From contig CATXSD010000150.1 of NCBI GenBank assembly GCA_958402075.1, positions 1-6,225 on the forward strand: a DNA stretch of 6,225 nt, given 5' to 3'. Under the pieces are notes generated by a model. It searched no databases, was not told the origin of the DNA, and worked only from the letters and a program-made list of their open reading frames with translations. The DNA is from Mediterranea massiliensis (lineage in GTDB: Bacteria; Bacteroidota; Bacteroidia; Bacteroidales; Bacteroidaceae). The translations under genes and the position numbers were made by a program. Position 1 is the first letter of the stretch. Each line of letters begins with the position of its first letter. Shown one piece after another: positions 1-6,225 of this stretch.

Positions 1-1586
1 GGGAAGTGTTCCTCGAAGATGCTGCGGTAGTAGTATTCTTCCTTGTTCTGGGGCGGATTGATGGGGAAGCGTTCGGCTGCATGGGCCATCTGTTCGTCAC
101 TGACGGCGGCAGCGGTGATGGCTTTCAGTGTGTCGATCCATGAGTAGCCTACCCCGTCGGAGAACTGTTCCTTCTGTCGCCAGGCCACGGCTTCGGGCAG
201 GAGCTGGGCAAAGGCTTCGCGGACGATTTTCTTTTCGATGGTGTGGCCGGGACACATCTTGGCCGCCGGGTTCAGGCGCATGGCCACGTCGAGGAATTCC
301 TTGTCAAGGAAGGGTACGCGGCCTTCGACACCCCAGGCAGACAGACTCTTGTTGGCCCGCAGGCAGTCGTAGAGGTGGAGCTTGGAGAGCTTGCGGACGG
401 TCTCTTCGTGGAAGGCTTGCGGCGTGGGAGCCTTGTGGAAATAGAGGTAACCGCCGAACACCTCGTCTGCTCCTTCGCCGCTGAGCACCATCTTGATGCC
501 CATCGACTTGATGACGCGGGCCAGCAGATACATCGGCGTGGAGGCGCGCACGGTGGTGACGTCGTAGGTTTCGATGTAATAGATGACGTCGCGGATGGCG
601 TCCAGTCCTTCCTGAATGGTGTAGTTGATTTCGTGGTGCACCGTACCGATGTGTTCGGCCACCAGCCGCGCTTTCTCCAGATCGGGGGCGCCCTTCAGGC
701 CCACGGCGAAGGAGTGGAGCTGCGGCCACCAGGCGGCCTGCTGTCCGTCGGTCTCGATGCGGCGGTCGGCATAGAGCTTGGCTACGGCCGAGATGACCGA
801 CGAGTCCAGACCGCCGGACAGCAGCACGCCGTAGGGCACGTCGCTCATCAGCTGGCGGCGTACGGCCTCTTCGAGGGCCGTGCGGACGGCCGATACCTGT
901 GCCTGCCAGGCTTCGGGAGCGGTGCCCGAGGTGGCGGCGGTACGGGTGTCGTTGGGTGCCTTGGCGGTATAGTTGTCCTTGACGGCTTCGTAGTCGGTCC
1001 AGTCGCGCTTGTACCACGGGCGCATCTTGCCTTCGCGGCTCCAGTAGTAATGTCCGGGAAGGAATGGTTCATATTCGTCGCACATGCCTTCAAGGGCTTT
1101 CAGTTCACTGGCACAGTAGACGGTACCATCGGCATCGCGGCCTATATAAAGAGGTATGACGCCGATGGGGTCGCGGGCAATGAGGAACTCGTCGCGCTCT
1201 TCATCATAAAGAGCAAAAGCGAAGATACCGCTCAGCCGTTCGATGAAGTCGGTGCCGTAGCGGCGGTAGAGGGCGAGGATGACCTCGCAGTCACTTCCTG
1301 TCTGGAATTCATATTCACCGGCAAAGTCGGCACGGATGTCGCGGTGGTTGTAGATCTCGCCGTTGACGGCCAGAATCTGCTTGCGGTCGGGTGAATACAG
1401 GGGTTGTCCGCCGCTTTGGGGATCGACGATGGACAGGCGTTCGTGTGCCAGGATGGCCGAGCCTCCGCAGTAGATGCCGCTCCAGTCGGGACCGCGGTGG
1501 CGGATGCGTTTGGCCATGGTGAGGGCTTTTTGCCTCAGTTCAGGTGTCTGTTGTTTGATATTGAAGATACAGGCTATTCCACACAT
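1..1586 (-). CDS. asnB: Asparagine synthetase B, glutamine-hydrolysing (3' end missing)
   Basis: Makes asparagine from aspartate, ATP and glutamine in the cytoplasm: an N-terminal glutaminase domain releases ammonia, which reacts with beta-aspartyl-AMP in the C-terminal synthetase domain. The start at 1586 gives MCGIACIF, placing the nucleophilic cysteine at residue 2, where it becomes N-terminal after Met removal. In the glutaminase half I see HERLSIVD (48-55), NGEIYNH (75-81) and GSDCE (97-101). In the synthetase half I see the pyrophosphate loop LSGGLDSS (256-263), LSGEGADEVFGGY (368-380), GRVPFLD (422-428) and WRQKEQFSDGVGYSWID (469-485). The frame runs off the left edge after 528 codons; from memory of E. 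coli AsnB, roughly 45 C-terminal residues are missing. The linker between domains, about residues 206-227, looks some 20 residues longer than in E. coli and is rich in Thr, Ala and Pro. It starts 39 bp after the gltD stop, so co-transcription is likely. The family assignment is secure. Confidence 0.97.
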   Translation of the reverse strand, partial: MCGIACIFNIKQQTPELRQKALTMAKRIRHRGPDWSGIYCGGSAILAHERLSIVDPQSGGQPLYSPDRKQILAVNGEIYNHRDIRADFAGEYEFQTGSDCEVILALYRRYGTDFIERLSGIFAFALYDEERDEFLIARDPIGVIPLYIGRDADGTVYCASELKALEGMCDEYEPFLPGHYYWSREGKMRPWYKRDWTDYEAVKDNYTAKAPNDTRTAATSGTAPEAWQAQVSAVRTALEEAVRRQLMSDVPYGVLLSGGLDSSVISAVAKLYADRRIETDGQQAAWWPQLHSFAVGLKGAPDLEKARLVAEHIGTVHHEINYTIQEGLDAIRDVIYYIETYDVTTVRASTPMYLLARVIKSMGIKMVLSGEGADEVFGGYLYFHKAPTPQAFHEETVRKLSKLHLYDCLRANKSLSAWGVEGRVPFLDKEFLDVAMRLNPAAKMCPGHTIEKKIVREAFAQLLPEAVAWRQKEQFSDGVGYSWIDTLKAITAAAVSDEQMAHAAERFPINPPQNKEEYYYRSIFEEHF

Positions 1587-1625
1587 AATGTTTCGATGTT
1601 TTTTTTGAGGGGTTTGTTATACATT
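1587..1625 (-). promoter_or_regulatory. Short gltD-asnB gap with A-rich asnB leader
   Basis: These 39 bp separate the gltD stop from the asnB start. On the coding strand they contain a run of eight A residues (1599-1606), 13 to 20 nt before the ATG. There is no convincing Shine-Dalgarno sequence, which fits Bacteroidota, where A-rich leaders commonly support initiation. I see no hairpin plus U-tract and no TAnnTTTG-type promoter box, so asnB is probably translated from the gltD transcript. The regulatory role is inferred. Confidence 0.45.
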
Positions 1626-2966
1626 TCAATGAGTCAGCATCTGGTCGATGTCGGCGGCGGCACGACGGCCGGCGGCGATGCACTTCACCACGAGGCTGGG
1701 GCCTGTGGCAGCGTCGCCCGCTACGACGGCATTCTTCGGCAGCTGGGGCAACTGGGGTTTCAGGAAGCCCATGGCCAGCAGCACGAGGTCGGCTTTGATG
1801 ACTTCTTTCTTTCCGGTAGGCTTCATGACGGGACGTCCGCCGTCGGGAGCGGGCAGCCATTCCACTTCTTCCACCTCTACGCCGGTGACGCGGCCGTTTT
1901 TGCCGATGAATTTGTTGGAGTTCAGGCTCCAGCGGCGTGTGCAGCCTTCTTCGTGGCTGGAACTGGTTTTCAGCACGAGGGGCCATTGCGGCCAGGGAGT
2001 GGCGGGGTTGTGGCCTACGGGCGGTTTGGGCATGATTTCGATCTGCGTGACGCTCAAGGCACCCTGGCGGTGCGAGGTGCCGATGCAGTCGCTGCCCGTG
2101 TCACCGCCGCCGATGACCAGCACGTGCTTGCCCTGGGCGGTGATGCGTTCCTTCGCGTCGAAGGTCTGTCCTGCCAGTACGCGGTTCTGCTGTCCCAGCA
2201 TCTCCATGGCGAAGTGGATGCCTGCCAGGTCACGTCCGGGGATGGGCAGGTCGCGTGCCTGCGGTGTGCCGGTGCAGACGGCGTAGGCATCGTATCCGTC
2301 GGGCAGATTGGCCAGGTCGACGGTCGTATTGGGCTGGAACTTCACGCCTTCGGCCTCCATGATGCGCAGGCGGCGGTCGATGATGTTCTTGCCCAGCTTG
2401 AAGTTCGGTATGCCGTAGCGCATCAGGCCTCCTATGCTTTCGTCGCGTTCGAAGACGGTCACATCGTAGCCCCGGCGGTTCAGCTGGTTGGCGGCGGCCA
2501 GTCCGGCAGGTCCCGAGCCGATGACGGCTACGCGGTGTCCGTTGCGGGCATAGTGCTGCGGCTGGACGTAGCCTTCGCGGAAGGCGGCTTCGATGACGGC
2601 GGCCTCGTCTTCACGGATGGTGACGGGGGCGTCTAACGCGAGTTTCAGCACGCACGACTTCTCGCACAGTGCCGGGCAGATGCGTCCCGTAAATTCGGGG
2701 AAGTCGTTCGTGCGGCTCAGGATGTAGTAGGCCTTCTCCCATTCGCCCTTGTACAGGGCATCCTGGAACTCGGGCGGGCGGTTGCCCAGCGGGCAGGCCC
2801 AGTGGCAGAACGGTACGCCGCAGTCCATGCAGCGGCTGGCCTGCAGCTTGCGTTCGCTGGTGTTGAGCGTCTGCTCCACCTCGCTATAATCGTTTATACG
2901 TTCGTGTATCGGTCTGTATCCCGCTTCCTGGCGCGGGATGGTGAGAAATGCTTTCGGGTTTCCCAT
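1626..2966 (-). CDS. gltD: Glutamate synthase, NADPH-type small (beta) subunit
   Basis: The electron-input subunit of bacterial glutamate synthase: it takes electrons from NADPH through FAD and iron-sulfur clusters and passes them to the FMN and 3Fe-4S centre of GltB. The product is 446 aa and complete. The N-terminal region has the cysteines expected for two 4Fe-4S clusters: C46, C49, C54 and C58 in CMDCGVPFCHWAC, then C97, C101 and C105 in CPALCEKSC. The FAD-binding glycine motif is VAVIGSGPAGLAAA (146-159) and the NADPH-binding motif is VLVIGGGDTGSDC (282-294). TSSSHEEGC (334-342) and AGDAATGPSLVV (416-427) are typical of the family. The stretch from GF (400-401) to AGD (416-418) is only 14 residues, shorter than I expect from many GltD proteins. 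The start at 2966 gives MGNPKAF, a normal GltD N-terminus; a nearby ATG at 2974 is out of frame. It lies 211 bp after gltB, an unusually wide gap for this pair, and 39 bp before asnB. Confidence 0.97.
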   Translation of the reverse strand: MGNPKAFLTIPRQEAGYRPIHERINDYSEVEQTLNTSERKLQASRCMDCGVPFCHWACPLGNRPPEFQDALYKGEWEKAYYILSRTNDFPEFTGRICPALCEKSCVLKLALDAPVTIREDEAAVIEAAFREGYVQPQHYARNGHRVAVIGSGPAGLAAANQLNRRGYDVTVFERDESIGGLMRYGIPNFKLGKNIIDRRLRIMEAEGVKFQPNTTVDLANLPDGYDAYAVCTGTPQARDLPIPGRDLAGIHFAMEMLGQQNRVLAGQTFDAKERITAQGKHVLVIGGGDTGSDCIGTSHRQGALSVTQIEIMPKPPVGHNPATPWPQWPLVLKTSSSHEEGCTRRWSLNSNKFIGKNGRVTGVEVEEVEWLPAPDGGRPVMKPTGKKEVIKADLVLLAMGFLKPQLPQLPKNAVVAGDAATGPSLVVKCIAAGRRAAADIDQMLTH

Positions 2967-3000
2967 GATGTCATTTGTTTAATATGAAGTTATCATTTCG

Positions 3001-3036
3001 TTAGGAGTTAAAGAAGTTATTGAAGTTATAGAAGTT
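3001..3036 (+). repeat. Left block of 9-bp repeats (four units)
   Basis: Four consecutive 9-bp units on the plus strand: TTAGGAGTT, AAAGAAGTT, ATTGAAGTT and ATAGAAGTT, starting at 3001, 3010, 3019 and 3028. All end in GRAGTT or GAAGTT. A further matching unit, TATGAAGTT, lies in the same 9-bp register at 2983-2991, separated by one degenerate unit, so the block may once have been longer. Its units are the reverse complement of those in the block at 3092-3172. On the gltD coding strand the block lies in the untranslated leader. Confidence 0.9.
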
Positions 3037-3169
3037 ATAGCCGATAGCCTCGTAATTGAAGAGGAAAGCAGCAAACAAAAGTATTAGCTTTAACTTCCCA
3101 GACTCCTTTAACTTCCCTAACTTCCCAAACTCCTTTAACTTCTCTAACTTCTTTAACTTCTCTAACTCC
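3004..3169 (-). repeat. Long imperfect inverted repeat (hairpin arms 3133-3169 and 3004-3040)
   Basis: The segment 3004-3040 and the reverse complement of 3133-3169 are identical at 32 of 37 positions with no gaps. In a minus-strand transcript this gives 33 pairs including one G-U, with four mismatches, closing a 92-nt loop (3041-3132). Because both arms are built of 9-bp repeats, the stem can also form in registers shifted by nine. The stem is mostly A-U and lacks a following U-tract, so it does not look like a standard terminator. It could act in mRNA stability or processing between gltB and gltD; that role is inferred. Confidence 0.75.
3076..3083 (-). promoter_or_regulatory. Possible Bacteroidota -7 box upstream of gltD
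   Basis: On the minus strand this reads TACTTTTG, an exact match to the Bacteroides -7 consensus TAnnTTTG. It would start a transcript with a leader of roughly 100 nt before gltD. I do not find a TTTG -33 element at the usual spacing of about 19 to 21 bp; the nearest partial match, TCTG, is only 15 bp upstream. An eight-base match with two free positions can arise by chance in AT-rich DNA, so this is only a candidate. Confidence 0.25.
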
Positions 3170-3172
3170 TTT
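3092..3172 (+). repeat. Tandem array of nine 9-bp units
   Basis: Exactly nine units fill these 81 bp without gaps: AACTTCCCA, GACTCCTTT, AACTTCCCT, AACTTCCCA, AACTCCTTT, AACTTCTCT, AACTTCTTT, AACTTCTCT and AACTCCTTT. The first half of the unit is nearly invariant (AACT, once GACT), and the rest is pyrimidine-rich apart from some final A bases. The coding strand is therefore purine-rich with regular GTT interruptions (GAAGTT, GGAGTT). Variation between units is mostly C/T change. The array ends 5 bp from the gltB stop codon. Its function is unknown to me. Confidence 0.93.
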
Positions 3173-3177
3173 GTTAT

Positions 3178-6100
3178 TTAATAATCTCTCTGTACCTCCG
3201 CAATCTTCTGTTGCAGTTTGCGCATCTGTTCTTCGGCCAGCACCTTCTTGTACTCGATGGGGGTTACCTGGATGAACTCTTCAACGTAGCGTGGCCAGTT
3301 GTCGAGCATGGTGCGTGCCAGTGCCGATCCCGTGTAGAGGTAGTGCTGGCGGATAAGTTCGTGCAGCTCCTTGCGCGAAGTGGCGTCCTCGAGCAGCGAC
3401 AGTTCCACCATGTCCATGTTGCAGAAGTAGTCGAACGTGCCGCGGGGATCCCACACGTAGGCCACGCCGCCGCTCATGCCGGCAGCAAAGTTGCGGCCCG
3501 TCTGGCCCAGTACGACGACGCGTCCGCCGGTCATGTACTCGCAGCAGTGGTCGCCCACACCCTCGACGACGGCAATGGCGCCCGAGTTGCGCACGGCAAA
3601 GCGTTCGCCCGCCCGTCCGTTGATGTAGACCTCGCCGCTGGTGGCACCGTAGAGCAGGGTGTTGCCCACGATGGTATTCTGTTCGGCGGCAAAGTTGCTG
3701 CGTACGGGCGGTTGTACGGCGATGTGTCCGCCGCTCAGTCCCTTGCCCAGGTAGTCGTTGGCCTCGCCCTCCAGCTTGAAGCTGATGCCGTGGGCCAGGA
3801 AGGCGCCGAAGCTCTGTCCGGCCGAGCCTTTGAACTTCACGCTGATGGTACCGTCAGGCAGGCCGTCGTTGCCATACTTTGCAGCTACGGCTCCCGAGAG
3901 CATGGCGCCCACGGCGCGGTCGGTATTGCCGATGGCATATTCCAGCGACACTTCGTGGCGGTCGGTCAGGGCGGGAGCGGCGGCTTTCAGCATTTCCACG
4001 TCTTTCACGTGCTCAATGTCGTGCTGCTGCTGGGTGCAGTGGTGCAGGGCGGCGCCGTTCTCCACGCGGTGGAGCATGCGTCCGAAGTCCAGCAGGCTGG
4101 CCTTGCTGCCTGCCGCTGCCTGCCGGAGTTCGATGAGGTCGGTGCGGCCCACGATGTCATTCAGACTCTTGAAGCCCATCTCGGCCAGATATTCGCGTAC
4201 CTCCTGGGCCAGGAAGCGGAAGTAGTTCACTACATATTTATAATGTCCGCGGAAGTGTTCGCGCAGGCGCGGGTCTTGCGTGGCCACGCCCACGGGACAC
4301 GTGTTGGAGTGACACTTGCGCATCATCACGCAGCCCAGTACGATGAGGGCCGTGGTGCCGAAGGCAAATTCTTCGGCGCCCAGCAGGGCCATGCTGATGA
4401 TGTCGCGTCCCGTTTTCAGCTGTCCGTCGGTCTGCAGGCGTACCTGTCCGCGCAGGCCGTTCAGCACCAGCGTCTGCTGCGTTTCGCTCAGGCCTATCTC
4501 AGGCGGGATGCCCGCATAGCGGATGGACGAGGCCGGCGATGCGCCGGTACCGCCCTCGGCTCCGGAGATGACGATGAGGTCGGCTTTCGCCTTGGCCACG
4601 CCGGCAGCGATGGTTCCCACACCGCTCTCGGCCACGAGCTTCACGCTGATGGCGGCATGCGGGTTCACGTTCTTCAGGTCGAAGATGAGCTGTGCCAGGT
4701 CTTCGATGGAGTAGATGTCGTGGTGGGGCGGGGGCGAGATGAGCGAGATGCCGGGGATGGAGTGGCGCGTGCGGGCGATGACCTCGTCCACCTTGAAGCC
4801 CGGCAGCTGTCCGCCTTCGCCCGGCTTGGCTCCCTGTGCCACCTTGATCTGTATTTCCTCGGCGTTCACCAGGTATTCCGCCGTCACGCCGAAGCGGCCC
4901 GAAGCCACCTGCTTCGTCTTGCTCGACAGGCTGATGCCGTCCACCTTTTCATGGAAGCGGATGCTGTCTTCGCCGCCTTCGCCCGTGTTGCTGCGTGCGC
5001 CCAGTTCGTTCATGGCCAGTGCCAGTGCCTCGTGGGCCTCCTTGCTGATGGCGCCGAACGAGATGGCTCCCGTCACGAAGTGCTTCACGATGCTTTCCAC
5101 CGGTTCCACCTGTTCGATGTCGATCGGGTTGCGGCGGAAGCCGAAGAAGTCGCGCAGGAAGAGGGGAGCCTCCTTCTCGTCCACCGTGCGAGTGAATTCC
5201 TTGAACTTCTCATAGCTGCCCAGGCGTGTGGCCAGCTGCAGGCGGCTGATGGTATCGGGGTTCCATGCATGGCGTTCGCCGTCCCTGCGGTAGGACATCT
5301 GTCCGATGTAGGGCAGCAGCGGGTCCATTTGTGCCGGGACGAAGCCGTTGTCGTGGAAGGTGATGTAGTCCTTGGCGATTTCTTCCAGCCGGATGCCGCC
5401 GATGGTCGACGCCTCCGTTCCGAAGTAGCTCTTGAGCAGTTCCTCGCTCAGTCCTACGGCCTCGAATATCTTGGCACCGCGATACGAGCGGATGGTGCTG
5501 ATGCCCATCTTGCTGATAATCTTGTAAAGTCCCTTGCAGATGGCTTTGATGTAGTTCTTCTCGGCCGTTTCGTAGTTCATCTGCACTTCTCCTTTCTTTA
5601 CCAGGTCGTCCAGCACGGCATAGGCCATGTAGGGACAGATGGCGCTGGCGCCGTAGCCCAGCAGCAGGGCGGCGTGCATCACTTCGCGTATCTCGCCGCT
5701 CTCTACGATGAGGGCCGTCTGTACGCGCTTCTGTACGCTGATGAGGTGATGGTGCACCGCGCTGATGGCCAGTAGCGACGGGATGGCGGCCTGCCGGGCG
5801 TCAATGCCGCGGTCGGACAGGATGATGTAGTTGGCTCCGTCGGTCACGGCCTGCTCGGCTTCCTTGCACAGCTGCTCCAGGGCCTCCTGCAAGCCTGCCT
5901 TGCCGCGTGACGCTTCGAAGAGCATCGGCAGCTTCACCGTGTTGAATCCCTTGTAGCGGATGTTGCACAGGATGTCCAGCTGGGTGTTGGTCAGTATCGG
6001 GTGGGGCAGGCGCACCATCTTGCAGTGCGTTTCGTTGGGCAGCAGGATGTTCATGCCCACGGCGCCGATGTACTCGGTGAGCGACATCACCAGCTCCTCG

Positions 6101-6225
6101 CGGATGGGGTCGATGGCCGGGTTGGTCACCTGCGCAAACTGCTGGCGGAAGTAGTTGAACAGCAGTTGCGGCTGGTCGCTCAGCACCGCCAGCGGGGTGT
6201 CGTTGCCCATCGAGGCGGTAGGCTC
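3178..6225 (-). CDS. gltB: Glutamate synthase, large (alpha) subunit (5' part missing)
   Basis: The catalytic subunit that converts glutamine and 2-oxoglutarate into two glutamates, with GltD supplying electrons. The frame enters at the right edge with EPTASMGNDTPLAVLSDQ, a typical mid-protein GltB sequence, so the Met at 6210 is internal. With a usual family length near 1500 aa, about 490 N-terminal residues, including the glutaminase domain, lie outside; 1015 codons are present. Counting from that Met, the central domain spans about 1-300. The FMN-binding synthase domain covers about 350-730, with SFGAISKEAHEALALAMNE (384-402), SGAEGGTGASP (549-559) and the 3Fe-4S cysteines C627, C633 and C638 (encoded at 4297-4332) in CVMMRKCHSNTCPVG. 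The C-terminal GXGXG beta-helix region is about 755-945, with repeated glycine turns such as GLSGGH, GATSGEVYINGRAGERF and GMSGGVAYV. The stop is TAA at 3178-3180. It is followed by an unusually wide, repeat-filled gap before gltD. Confidence 0.97.
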   Translation of the reverse strand, partial: EPTASMGNDTPLAVLSDQPQLLFNYFRQQFAQVTNPAIDPIREELVMSLTEYIGAVGMNILLPNETHCKMVRLPHPILTNTQLDILCNIRYKGFNTVKLPMLFEASRGKAGLQEALEQLCKEAEQAVTDGANYIILSDRGIDARQAAIPSLLAISAVHHHLISVQKRVQTALIVESGEIREVMHAALLLGYGASAICPYMAYAVLDDLVKKGEVQMNYETAEKNYIKAICKGLYKIISKMGISTIRSYRGAKIFEAVGLSEELLKSYFGTEASTIGGIRLEEIAKDYITFHDNGFVPAQMDPLLPYIGQMSYRRDGERHAWNPDTISRLQLATRLGSYEKFKEFTRTVDEKEAPLFLRDFFGFRRNPIDIEQVEPVESIVKHFVTGAISFGAISKEAHEALALAMNELGARSNTGEGGEDSIRFHEKVDGISLSSKTKQVASGRFGVTAEYLVNAEEIQIKVAQGAKPGEGGQLPGFKVDEVIARTRHSIPGISLISPPPHHDIYSIEDLAQLIFDLKNVNPHAAISVKLVAESGVGTIAAGVAKAKADLIVISGAEGGTGASPASSIRYAGIPPEIGLSETQQTLVLNGLRGQVRLQTDGQLKTGRDIISMALLGAEEFAFGTTALIVLGCVMMRKCHSNTCPVGVATQDPRLREHFRGHYKYVVNYFRFLAQEVREYLAEMGFKSLNDIVGRTDLIELRQAAAGSKASLLDFGRMLHRVENGAALHHCTQQQHDIEHVKDVEMLKAAAPALTDRHEVSLEYAIGNTDRAVGAMLSGAVAAKYGNDGLPDGTISVKFKGSAGQSFGAFLAHGISFKLEGEANDYLGKGLSGGHIAVQPPVRSNFAAEQNTIVGNTLLYGATSGEVYINGRAGERFAVRNSGAIAVVEGVGDHCCEYMTGGRVVVLGQTGRNFAAGMSGGVAYVWDPRGTFDYFCNMDMVELSLLEDATSRKELHELIRQHYLYTGSALARTMLDNWPRYVEEFIQVTPIEYKKVLAEEQMRKLQQKIAEVQRDY

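Larger units (their letters stand above)
2967..3177 (-). other. AT-rich gltB-gltD intergenic spacer
   Basis: This 211-bp stretch has no start-to-stop gene that I can support. It is much more AT-rich than the genes on both sides. It holds two blocks of a 9-bp repeat in opposite orientations, a 55-bp unique segment between them (3037-3091), a possible internal promoter box, and the A-rich leader of gltD (about 2967-2985 on the coding strand). There is no U-tract following a compact GC-rich stem, so no ordinary intrinsic terminator is visible, and transcription from gltB could continue into gltD. Confidence 0.8.

Noticed and set aside
243..2636. Two long plus-strand open frames (243-1394 and 1404-2636) opposite asnB and gltD
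   Set aside because: Both are codon-aligned with the real genes and arise from the same lack of TTA, CTA and TCA codons. The first ends at a TCA Ser codon of asnB (1392-1394), and the second runs across the asnB-gltD gap as no real gene would. Neither product looks like a known protein.
2897..2974. Small frame starting at ATG 2974, overlapping the gltD start
   Set aside because: It is out of frame with gltD, runs 26 codons and has no recognisable features. Its sequence inside gltD is explained by the gltD coding frame. A regulatory upstream frame is possible but unsupported.
3004..3169. Intrinsic terminator between gltB and gltD
   Set aside because: The stem is long, A-U rich and has a 92-nt loop, and no U-tract follows the downstream arm on the coding strand. 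A typical terminator has a short GC-rich stem followed by U residues.
3001..3172. CRISPR array
   Set aside because: The repeats are 9 bp, directly adjacent and without spacers, and no cas gene is present. This is a simple tandem repeat.
3211..5775. Open frame of 854 codons on the plus strand opposite gltB
   Set aside because: It is codon-aligned with gltB, so its stop codons correspond to TTA, CTA and TCA in gltB, which this GC-biased gene almost never uses; the frame ends exactly where gltB has a CTA Leu codon (5773-5775). The translation shows no recognisable domain, whereas the gltB strand shows all family motifs.
6208..6210. ATG at 6210 as the start of gltB
   Set aside because: The frame is open upstream to the window edge and encodes EPTAS, which joins MGNDTPLAVLS as in the interior of GltB proteins. 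The glutaminase domain must lie further upstream.

Overview
The window carries three consecutive genes, all on the minus strand, for glutamate and asparagine synthesis from glutamine. In transcription order (right to left) they are gltB (glutamate synthase large subunit, 5' part cut off by the right edge), gltD (glutamate synthase small subunit, complete) and asnB (glutamine-hydrolysing asparagine synthetase, 3' end cut off by the left edge). Every motif I looked for in the three enzymes is present, and nothing suggests a broken gene.

The organism is most likely a member of the Bacteroidales, probably Bacteroidaceae. The reasons are the gltB-gltD-asnB order, start codons preceded by A-rich leaders rather than a clear Shine-Dalgarno sequence, and an AT-rich spacer next to GC-rich coding sequence. 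This is inferred from general familiarity with these genomes, not from a search. The coding regions have a strong GC bias at third codon positions: TTA, CTA and TCA codons are nearly absent, which leaves long open frames on the opposite strand that I regard as shadows.

Layout: 1-1586 asnB (528 codons in the window); 1587-1625 a 39-bp gap with an A8 run on the coding strand; 1626-2966 gltD (446 aa); 2967-3177 a 211-bp AT-rich spacer; 3178-6225 gltB (1015 codons in the window). GltB and GltD together form the NADPH-dependent enzyme that converts glutamine plus 2-oxoglutarate into two glutamates. AsnB takes glutamine nitrogen to turn aspartate into asparagine. The cluster is therefore an outlet for glutamine nitrogen, probably transcribed together.

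The most unusual part is the gltB-gltD spacer. It holds nine uninterrupted 9-bp units (3092-3172) and a shorter block of the same unit in opposite orientation (3001-3036). The two can pair as a stem of about 37 bp around a 92-nt loop in the transcript. Because the unit length is a multiple of three, the frame after the gltB stop codon also stays open for 58 codons across the array. I found no undescribed gene system here; the repeat structure and a probable insert in the AsnB linker are the points worth checking.
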